This document shows, one piece after another, positions 21,933 through 26,669 of a stretch of DNA of 26,669 nucleotides. Source of the stretch: a virus; the IMG/VR virus record IMGVR_UViG_3300032288_001111, positions 1-26,669 of that record; one strand, 5' to 3'. The notes under the pieces were generated by a model that ran no database searches, was not told the DNA's origin, and saw only the letters and a program-made list of their open reading frames with translations. How positions within the stretch are numbered: the stretch's first letter is position 1; every line of letters starts with the position of its first letter. Both the position numbers and the translations under genes were made by a program.

Positions 21933-22449
21933 TTGCTATCTGTTTGATTTCTTGCTTCATTTCTTTGATGTAACTATGCGCAGACATGGTGCTTATGCCA
22001 AAGTGACTACCCATCTTTCTACATGATGTGATGCCTTTATCGTAATAGGTTTCAAACACTATTTTTTTTACTTGGTCTTTTTGATTTTCACGATAATGCT
22101 TACAGGCTGACATTTGTAAGTTATATCTTTCCTCTATGAGTAGTTTTTCTTCTAGGTCTGTGTCTATGACATCTTCGATATACTCATTTTCCTCACTTGT
22201 GATTACCTCTTTTTTACTTTCCCTATTCCAAAAAATCTCTTTTTTTATTAGGTTGTACATCCGTGCGTTTATTTCGTGTTGCTGTAGGTTGTCTGTTAAT
22301 CCTTTTACGCATTGAATGTATGCTTCGTTGATTATCACATCGGCATCTATGTTTAGTTTGAGTCGATGAATGAAATAGTAGGTGTACTTTTCAATCTCTT
22401 TGTAGTGGTGCGTTATGTAACTATCTAGCAACGCTTTCATACCATGCAA
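21913..22449 (-). CDS. Sigma-70-like transcription factor (178 aa)
   Basis: The 178-aa product starts MHGMKALLDSYITHHYKEIE (ATG 22440 is an alternative start). Residues 30-80 (LNIDADVIINEAYIQCVKGL onward) resemble sigma region 2. Residues 136-168 (YYDKGITSCRKMGSHFGIST then HSYIKEMKQE) form a helix-turn-helix like region 4, and a charged linker lies between. Such small sigma-like proteins in phages often act as late-gene activators, and this one sits just upstream of the packaging and structural genes. The region 4 recognition helix seems intact. Sigma identity is inferred from pattern, not from a strict motif. Confidence 0.6.
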   Translation of the reverse strand: MHGMKALLDSYITHHYKEIEKYTYYFIHRLKLNIDADVIINEAYIQCVKGLTDNLQQHEINARMYNLIKKEIFWNRESKKEVITSEENEYIEDVIDTDLEEKLLIEERYNLQMSACKHYRENQKDQVKKIVFETYYDKGITSCRKMGSHFGISTMSAHSYIKEMKQEIKQIANEMEYK

Positions 22450-22627
22450 AAAAGTCTTTCGACCATATTTTTCTTTGTGTACCAGAGCAAAAGCATTGCT
22501 TCTCGGAGGTGTTTAAAACTCTATTTTTTATTTGAAGCAGTTTGTTTAAATTGCCCTTGCTTGTTCTTGTGGCTTCGTTACCGAGTTTTAGTAGTTCGAT
22601 AGTAGCCTGTTCAGTAGCTGTAAACAT
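22421..22627 (-). CDS. Small unknown protein with a CxCS motif (68 aa)
   Basis: The frame is open from 22723, but its first 32 residues overlap the neighbouring membrane gene, so I set the start at ATG 22627 (MFTATEQATIELLKLGNEAT). The 68-aa product has a helical N-terminal half and ends CFCSGTQRKIWSKDFFAWYE. The C-F-C-S, basic/aromatic and WYE pattern recurs in small proteins of Bacteroidetes phages and may bind a metal, but no function is known. It starts 40 bases inside the upstream gene and its stop lies inside the sigma-like gene's start region. Confidence 0.6.
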   Translation of the reverse strand: MFTATEQATIELLKLGNEATRTSKGNLNKLLQIKNRVLNTSEKQCFCSGTQRKIWSKDFFAWYESVAR

Positions 22628-22851
22628 AAATGTAAAAAATAAGCTGTTAATGATGCTATACATGCAGTAACGAATGACTGCGATACAATTAATCCTATCC
22701 AAAAAGACATGCACTTCATACATCCAAACGATGCATGTATCATATTAGACACAAAAGTAGGTACAACCCACTCAAAGACCTTATCAATTGCGTATTGCAA
22801 AGGTTCGAAATGAGTTATAAAAAAAGCTATTGCTATTGCTGTGATTATCAT
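22588..22851 (-). CDS. Small membrane protein with a CMKC motif (87 aa)
   Basis: MIITAIAIAFFITHFEPLQY opens an 87-aa protein with a short hydrophobic start, an amphipathic middle and a strong membrane segment at about residues 47-75 (SFWIGLIVSQSFVTACIASL). C44 and C47 form a C-x-x-C motif just before that segment. The layout resembles DUF1360-like phage membrane proteins, where the cysteine pair precedes a transmembrane stretch. The function of that group is unknown to me. It overlaps the NinG-like gene by ATGA, so the two are probably coupled. Confidence 0.6.
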   Translation of the reverse strand: MIITAIAIAFFITHFEPLQYAIDKVFEWVVPTFVSNMIHASFGCMKCMSFWIGLIVSQSFVTACIASLTAYFLHLCLQLLNRLLSNY

Positions 22852-23396
22852 TGATTCAAAGTTAACTCTTTTATTTTATTCTTGTAGGTGTCTATGATTT
22901 CTTTTAGTTCTTCCTTAGTGTAGTTTCGTGTTTTCTTAGATTCTGCTTCAAGCAATGCATACTCATCATATCCTAATTTAGAAACCAACCTTTTTTGGTA
23001 TTCAATTAGGTTTCCGTGTTTGTGTTGATTGCAGTTAACACATTGAGCATGTATGTTACGTTCATCAAACCTGACTGCCCAATGACCACCAGCGCTGAAA
23101 AAATGCCCAGCATCATACTTCGCACCAAGTTTTGAATCACAAGTAAAACACGAATTATCTTTATCCCTCAGTCGAATGTATTTGTTTACTACTTGCTGTG
23201 CTATTTTTATGTAGTCTTGAATGGTTCGTAACTCCTCTTTTACGCTTCTCTTTCTTTTTTCCCAATCCTTTTGTTTTTTTTGATTGGCTAACAGAACCGC
23301 ACATGTTACACTACAAGTTGACTGCGTAGTTGAATAGACTTGCTTAAACTCAGCCTTGCATACCTTGCACTTCCTTTCTCTATTCATAGTCCTCAT
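22848..23396 (-). CDS. ninG: NinG/Rap-like recombination nuclease (182 aa)
   Basis: The 182-aa protein starts MRTMNRERKCKVCKAEFKQV (ATG 23387 is an alternative). It has a zinc-ribbon-like N-terminus (C10, C13, C28, C32), then a helical region. A cysteine/histidine-rich second zinc site follows: C83 and C86 in 'CFTC', H98 in 'AGHFFSAGG', and C119, C122 and nearby histidines in 'CVNCNQHKHGNL'. That order matches the lambda NinG (Rap) family, which helps resolve recombination intermediates. The length is near that of lambda NinG. It lies with early or middle genes downstream of the helicase. The ribbon residues look intact. Confidence 0.8.
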   Translation of the reverse strand: MRTMNRERKCKVCKAEFKQVYSTTQSTCSVTCAVLLANQKKQKDWEKRKRSVKEELRTIQDYIKIAQQVVNKYIRLRDKDNSCFTCDSKLGAKYDAGHFFSAGGHWAVRFDERNIHAQCVNCNQHKHGNLIEYQKRLVSKLGYDEYALLEAESKKTRNYTKEELKEIIDTYKNKIKELTLNQ

Positions 23397-23697
23397 CTAA
23401 AACGTCATCGTCAGGAAAAAGTGATTCTATTCGATTCCAATATTGTTGGTTACTTACTTCCTCCCAATCCATCCACTCAACTAACTCTTTTTCGAGTTGT
23501 TCAATGAATTTGTCATCTACCATTACACGTATGTCATCACCATATTCAGGACAGATGTGTGCTACTAATGAATGTATTTCGACAACTCCGTAAAAGTCCG
23601 AGTTTATGTATGTAGTCATGTCTACCTGTGTTAATAGGTATTCGTTACCTTGGTAGGTTACATCTATGTAATCTGTGTTGTAATCGTTTACTTGCAT
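23380..23697 (-). CDS. Small acidic unknown protein (105 aa)
   Basis: MQVNDYNTDYIDVTYQGNEY starts a 105-aa protein that is strongly acidic, with a beta-rich first half ('LLTQVDMTTYINSDFYGVVE') and an Asp/Glu-rich end (DDDVLDEDYE). It overlaps the NinG-like start by 17 bases and follows the 98-aa gene by one base. No catalytic or binding motif is recognised. The negative surface might mimic DNA, but this is only a guess from charge. Confidence 0.6.
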   Translation of the reverse strand: MQVNDYNTDYIDVTYQGNEYLLTQVDMTTYINSDFYGVVEIHSLVAHICPEYGDDIRVMVDDKFIEQLEKELVEWMDWEEVSNQQYWNRIESLFPDDDVLDEDYE

Positions 23698-23698
23698 A

Positions 23699-23995
23699 TT
23701 AAAAATTATTTATTTGTTCGTTTTTCATTCTCCTTAATTCCGTTACCTCCGATAGTAACTCATGGTAAAGTTTGGTTAAATTAAAGTTTTGTTTTTTAAC
23801 TATCTCAATTTCTCGGTCAAAATATTTCATACATTCCGAGATTTCGAGCAAGTCTTTCTCAGTTGCTTTCATTGAACTAATCAAATCCGTGCGTGATGGG
23901 TGCTTCGTCTCTATGTCCTCTCGGCTACTTTTAACTTTCCAATACGTCAAGTTAAGAGTAGCCATATTTTTTAGTATGTAAAGTTCTCTGTCCAT
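23699..23995 (-). CDS. Small coiled-coil protein (98 aa)
   Basis: MDRELYILKNMATLNLTYWK opens a 98-aa helical protein rich in Lys, Glu, Ser and Leu. The central ISSMKATEKDLLEISECMKY and C-terminal 'LYHELLSEVTELRRMKNEQ' segments look like coiled coil. It is translated just after the helicase gene with 3 bases between them. It may be a helicase or primase partner, but there is no specific evidence. Confidence 0.6.
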   Translation of the reverse strand: MDRELYILKNMATLNLTYWKVKSSREDIETKHPSRTDLISSMKATEKDLLEISECMKYFDREIEIVKKQNFNLTKLYHELLSEVTELRRMKNEQINNF

Positions 23996-23998
23996 AAT

Positions 23999-24985
23999 TT
24001 AAAAAGGTACGTCATCTGGTTTCACATAATTTAATTTCGTCTGTGTTGGTTTGATAGGTTCACGATTAGCATATACACGATTACCTTTCCAATCAATCAT
24101 ATAATACTGATACCTTTCGACATCCAAAAACATCTTGTATGTTCCGTTTTTTGATACACCCTTTGGTTTGCTCTTTGCAACCTTTAGATGCACCTCATTC
24201 GCCTCGCAAATAGAACCATCATTATCTTTTAATCCATATGGAGGTCGCCATGGAATAAGTACACATAGACCTTTCCTAAACCATACTTGACCACCAGCAA
24301 AGTCTCTTGCACTAGGAGGAGGAAAATAAGTCACTTGCTCACCACTAAATAATTCTTTTGTGATTGGTGTTTGGTCTCTCACATGATTTATAATGCAATT
24401 GTGTCTATTCGTCTTTCTAGCATTCTTTCGTGCTATTCCTAAAATTCTTGATAGGTATTTATCTTCTCTACCAAGGTCACTCTGTATATACTCCTCGGTT
24501 AACTCGTTCCATGGGTCTATCGTAGTAGTATGTATTTGAATTTCTTGTGTTCTTTCGATTTCATCTACTAGGTCATAGTAGCCTTGTAGTGTTAAATCTT
24601 CATCTATTGGGTCTACTACAATAAAATGCTTATCTATAAACATCTCTGCTCTTATTTGCTCACCTTGTGTCATTGCATTGTCGCCTATTGTATATGGTTT
24701 ACCTATGTACTTGTAGCATAGTTCTGCATAGATTTCTGCTGCGCTTCCTGTCTCAGGTGAAAATACAACGTGATTCCATCCATACACACACGAAAGATTA
24801 ATTAAGAACTCAAACCATAGTTCAGTCTTACCCGATGCTGGAGCTGCACCTATGTATGTCGTACATCCCTCTTTGATGGTGTAAGGCAATAAGTCCCAAT
24901 CCCATCCAACCGATTTACCTCGCACATTTTTTTTGTGTCTAAGGTCTATCATTTCGTTGTTCACGTTTGATAATCGTTTATACAT
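23999..24985 (-). CDS. DnaB/Twinkle-type replicative helicase (328 aa)
   Basis: The RecA-like core has Walker A GAAPASGKT at residues 46-54, an E-rich loop (SPETGSAAE, 76-84), and the Walker B-type TTTIDPWNEL at 153-162. A strand ending INHVRDQ follows at 199-205, and a C-terminal strand pair (KVAKSKPKG, then YKMFLDVERYQYYMID) ends the domain. The DPWN and 'H-R' elements are typical of Twinkle/T7 gp4-type helicases rather than recombinases. It lacks the N-terminal domain and primase, so the core alone is encoded, or a primase lies outside the window. The start overlaps the initiator stop (TAATG). Confidence 0.85.
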   Translation of the reverse strand: MYKRLSNVNNEMIDLRHKKNVRGKSVGWDWDLLPYTIKEGCTTYIGAAPASGKTELWFEFLINLSCVYGWNHVVFSPETGSAAEIYAELCYKYIGKPYTIGDNAMTQGEQIRAEMFIDKHFIVVDPIDEDLTLQGYYDLVDEIERTQEIQIHTTTIDPWNELTEEYIQSDLGREDKYLSRILGIARKNARKTNRHNCIINHVRDQTPITKELFSGEQVTYFPPPSARDFAGGQVWFRKGLCVLIPWRPPYGLKDNDGSICEANEVHLKVAKSKPKGVSKNGTYKMFLDVERYQYYMIDWKGNRVYANREPIKPTQTKLNYVKPDDVPF

Positions 24986-25704
24986 TAGTCTATAATTGTA
25001 GGGTGAGACATTATTAATCTAGTATCTTTCGTTGATACATCACCATATTTGTCTATCGTAGCACTACGTGAGAAATATTCTATCGTACAATACTGATAAT
25101 TTTTATCCTTATGGAATGAATCGTTTTTGCAGTTGTTTATAGCACTTATGATTTGGTCTTTCTTATATCCTTGTTTTAGTAGTGACATATACTTTTCTTT
25201 TACTGCTTTAGAAACTACGGTAAACTTCCTACCAAAAGCATTATTTATATAAGATAACAAACCATCAAAATCTATGTTATATATTTCTTTTTCTTCTTTT
25301 CTTTCTTCTATTGGTGTCGTCTGTGTTTCATCTGCGTTTCGTTTGCGTTTCATCTGCGTTTCATCTGTGTTGCAAGTATCTTGATAACTCGCATAGTTAC
25401 AGATAGTTATCTGTGTCGTTATGGTGTCGCTTTTTAGTTCAATCATGTTATCCTTTTGAAGCAAGTTTAGAAAACGTCTTACTTTAGATTTATCCCAATT
25501 CCAGCGCTTTGCCCATGTGTCCAATGACATAATACTTTGACCTCGTTTTACATCGTATAATTTACCTTTAATGCTCGTTTTATTATCTAGATAGTTCACA
25601 TTTAAAAGCATATCATTCCATGCTTCATACTTGCTAAATATTCGTTTTTCAGTATACAACCAATGCGTAGTTATAGACCGATGTAATTTAATCCATCCAC
25701 TCAT
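24985..25704 (-). CDS. Replication initiator with an N-terminal winged helix (239 aa)
   Basis: The 239-aa product starts MSGWIKLHRSITTHWLYTEK. Residues 1-110 have a winged-helix pattern found in phage replisome organisers ('WAKRWNWDKSKVRRFLNLLQ' as the recognition helix). A central charged linker carries two DETQ units (114-117 and 125-128) encoded by 11-bp DNA repeats. The C-terminal part (YMSLLKQGYKKDQIISAINN onward, ending near 'YFSRSATIDKYG') resembles the DnaD-like domain that binds DNA and loads helicase. Immediately downstream is the helicase gene. The arrangement parallels lambda O/P-type and Gram-positive initiator loci. Start is after the ATTAGTTATG box. Confidence 0.75.
   Translation of the reverse strand: MSGWIKLHRSITTHWLYTEKRIFSKYEAWNDMLLNVNYLDNKTSIKGKLYDVKRGQSIMSLDTWAKRWNWDKSKVRRFLNLLQKDNMIELKSDTITTQITICNYASYQDTCNTDETQMKRKRNADETQTTPIEERKEEKEIYNIDFDGLLSYINNAFGRKFTVVSKAVKEKYMSLLKQGYKKDQIISAINNCKNDSFHKDKNYQYCTIEYFSRSATIDKYGDVSTKDTRLIMSHPTIID
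25310..25375. repeat. 11-bp tandem repeats, candidate replication origin iterons
   Basis: Four head-to-tail 11-bp units with consensus CTGYGTTTCAT lie at 25321-25331, 25332-25342, 25343-25353 and 25354-25364. A partial fifth lies at 25365-25375 and a degenerate one at 25310-25320. The unit length of one helical turn puts the same face of each unit on the same side. Immediately to the left, 25271-25309 is AT-rich and pyrimidine-rich, as expected for a duplex-unwinding region. The repeats lie within the initiator gene, like the lambda origin in gene O. Confidence 0.6.
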
Positions 25705-25714
25705 AACTAATCTA
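25702..25714 (-). promoter_or_regulatory. TAGATTAGTTATG start-site box (initiator gene)
   Basis: Read on the minus strand, TAGATTAGTTATG ends at the initiator start codon and matches the other boxes in TAGTTATG. It lies 2 bases after the stop of the 73-aa gene and is the most divergent member of the set. Confidence 0.35.
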
Positions 25715-25928
25715 ATAAAGCAATTTGTTTTTTTAATTCTTTTGACAATTTGATAGCTGTTTCACGGCTTATACAAATATGTTGATGCCCTGTCATTAAA
25801 CTCAAATCAGCAAAGTCATCTATAATGACCACAATCTCATTAAATTGATTTACATATAATTGTAGTGCTGTTCCTGTTGTGTCACTTCTTTCTGTTCCAC
25901 AAAATAATAATTTGGTATTCTCCATCAT
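25707..25928 (-). CDS. Small unknown protein (73 aa)
   Basis: A 73-aa frame starts MMENTKLLFCGTERSDTTGT and is predicted mixed alpha/beta, with 'IVVIIDDFADLSLMTG' and a C-terminal helix ('CISRETAIKLSKELKKQIAL'). The helix pattern is typical of short phage proteins but no family is recognised. It lies 2 bases before the initiator gene, so it is probably co-transcribed with it. The initiator follows directly and the gap upstream holds the inverted-repeat element. Confidence 0.6.
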   Translation of the reverse strand: MMENTKLLFCGTERSDTTGTALQLYVNQFNEIVVIIDDFADLSLMTGHQHICISRETAIKLSKELKKQIALLD

Positions 25929-25974
25929 TCATTCGTATTTTATTTAAAAACACGCAAAATTTTAATTAACAAAA

Positions 25975-26062
25975 AACCCCATCAACTCCACAGCTTCCTA
26001 CTTCTGCTTCATTGACAGGGTCAATAACATCTTTAAGTTCTTATAATGTAGGAAGAGAACTT
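25975..26062. other. Intergenic inverted-repeat element, RNA-like
   Basis: In the 150-base gap between the 73- and 71-aa genes three stems can form. CTTCCTAC/GTAGGAAG (25994-26001 with 26048-26055) is 8 bp and perfect. AAGTTCT/AGAACTT (26035-26041 with 26056-26062) is 7 bp and perfect. ATTGAC/GTCAAT (26011-26016 with 26020-26025) has a three-base loop. The 8-bp and 7-bp stems cross each other, so they can form a pseudoknot or be alternative structures. On the minus strand a six-T run follows (about 25971-25976). It may be a structured leader, attenuator or small RNA; the function is unknown. Confidence 0.45.
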
Positions 26063-26078
26063 TTCACAAAAATAACTT

Positions 26079-26294
26079 TTACTTGAATAAGTCTTGTTGG
26101 TTATCTTGTTTTTTGACATTAATTTTATCCACAGGATTCTCTTTCTCGTACTCGTCAAATAGTCCAGCATAGATGACATTTGAATGCTCTGCCTTACTTT
26201 TGCGAATAGCATCGTACTTGTCGAATGCTCTACCTATCCAAAAAGCCTCACCATGATTGTCACGATAAACAACCTTGTAAAATAACCCGTTCAT
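26079..26294 (-). CDS. Small unknown protein (71 aa)
   Basis: MNGLFYKVVYRDNHGEAFWI starts a 71-aa protein with a beta-rich first half followed by a helix (YDAIRKSKAEH) and a polar, disordered C-terminus (INVKKQDNQQDLFK). No family is recognised. It begins 2 bases before the end of the upstream gene's stop region and ends at the inverted-repeat gap. Its aromatic N-terminus and 'A-R-K-S' helix are seen in several small phage proteins. Confidence 0.6.
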   Translation of the reverse strand: MNGLFYKVVYRDNHGEAFWIGRAFDKYDAIRKSKAEHSNVIYAGLFDEYEKENPVDKINVKKQDNQQDLFK

Positions 26295-26296
26295 GG

Positions 26297-26506
26297 CTAA
26301 AATGGTAGGTCACTATTTAACTCTTCTACTTTCTTTTGAAACTCTTGTACCGTGCCTGACATGTACTTGCCTTTTGCGCTTTCTTTTATCCAAAGTGATA
26401 CGCTTAGTTCTTTTCCATTCAAAGTTACTTTACCCGTGTAGTCTGGATGTGTTTCTTTCTGTTTTTTATCGTTCTTGAAAATAACGATACCATCTCTCTT
26501 TTCCAT
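26297..26506 (-). CDS. Small unknown protein (69 aa), possibly DNA-binding
   Basis: MEKRDGIVIFKNDKKQKETH opens a 69-aa basic beta-rich protein. 'PDYTGKVTLNGKELSVSLWI' and 'KGKYMSGTVQEF' give it a look of the short beta proteins (DUF736-like) that occur in phage replication regions and may bind nucleic acid. That resemblance is loose. It lies 2 bases before the 71-aa gene, so both are probably co-transcribed. The start is preceded by an A-rich tract. Confidence 0.6.
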   Translation of the reverse strand: MEKRDGIVIFKNDKKQKETHPDYTGKVTLNGKELSVSLWIKESAKGKYMSGTVQEFQKKVEELNSDLPF

Positions 26507-26526
26507 TTTTATTTGATTTTAATTGT

Positions 26527-26607
26527 TTACTTTTTACCCATTTGATACCCTACGTACATCCATAGTGCATTACTTGCTATTATTGCTATCAATGTTGCTG
26601 TGTCCAT
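26527..26607 (-). CDS. Very small membrane peptide (26 aa), tentative
   Basis: An ATG at 26607 opens MDTATLIAIIASNALWMYVG then YQMGKK, ending at TAA 26527. A single hydrophobic segment with a basic end is typical of small phage membrane peptides. It begins 38 bases inside the end of the preceding frame, similar to the 40-base overlap seen for the 68-aa gene. Because it is so short, the call is tentative. The remaining 20 bases to 26506 are non-coding. Confidence 0.4.
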   Translation of the reverse strand: MDTATLIAIIASNALWMYVGYQMGKK

Positions 26608-26669
26608 CTTTTAGTTGTTGTTCTAACTTCGTCATATAAAGGATAGCATCCATTAACTCTTCTCTAAAG
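26570..26669 (-). CDS. C-terminal fragment of an unknown protein, cut by the right edge
   Basis: A frame without a start in the window covers 26668 to a TAA at 26570-26572 and encodes FREELMDAILYMTKLEQQLK then DGHSNIDSNNSK. The EEL-DA-LYM-KLE helix resembles the C-terminal helix of small phage proteins, some MazG-like, but the fragment is too short to assign. Its last 38 bases overlap the start of the 26-aa frame. Confidence 0.45.
   Translation of the reverse strand, partial: FREELMDAILYMTKLEQQLKDGHSNIDSNNSK

Noticed and set aside
25310-25375. CRISPR-like array
   Set aside because: The repeats are contiguous 11-mers with no spacers and lie inside a coding gene.
25929-26078. Intact IS200/IS605 element
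   Set aside because: No transposase or complete tnpB frame is present; only a short, weak resemblance on the minus strand, with a stop codon upstream in that frame.

Overview
The window is part of a tailed double-stranded DNA phage (or prophage) genome with a long-tailed, siphovirus-like gene set. The host is most likely a low-GC member of the Bacteroidetes, perhaps Flavobacterium-like. Three things point there: the DNA is visibly AT-rich; starts are preceded by A/T-rich sequence rather than Shine-Dalgarno motifs; and two good matches to the Bacteroidetes promoter (TTTG or TTG, 17-19 bases, TAnnTTTG) lie just upstream of genes. No integrase, rRNA, tRNA, CRISPR array or intact insertion sequence was found.

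Almost everything reads right to left (minus strand), tightly packed with ATGA or TAATG stop/start overlaps. From the right edge: small unknown genes (26669-25707) with one 150-base gap holding nested inverted repeats; a replication block (25704-23999) with a winged-helix initiator carrying 11-bp iteron-like repeats and a DnaB/Twinkle-type helicase; a block of small genes with a NinG-like nuclease (23995-22421); and a sigma-70-like protein (22449-21913) just before the packaging genes. Packaging follows: small terminase, a PD-(D/E)XK-like protein and large terminase (21529-19627). Next is the tail module (19619-7579): two large tail/baseplate candidates, tape measure, tail-terminator candidate, a fibre with YadA-like head repeats, a probable receptor-binding protein and small genes.

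The leftward run is interrupted at 6329-7589 by two overlapping plus-strand genes, possibly tail-assembly chaperones, with their own promoter and a perfect palindrome in it. Leftward genes then resume: XkdF-like prohead protease/scaffold, major capsid protein, tail-tube candidate, a small unknown, portal, connector, holin and M15 endolysin, ending at a terminator near 717-747. A separate promoter (633-662) then serves a leftward group of small genes that runs off the left edge.

Plausible programme: the right-hand genes replicate the DNA, the sigma-like protein helps switch on late genes, and packaging, tail, head and lysis genes are made as a long leftward series with internal terminators around the tail-tube gene. 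The head genes lie downstream of the tail genes and apart from the terminase, unlike the usual siphophage order. The most notable non-coding observations are the iteron-like repeats in the initiator gene, the palindromic operator-like site in the divergent promoter, a recurrent TAATATAGTTATG-type start-site box, and the inverted-repeat element at about 25975-26062.
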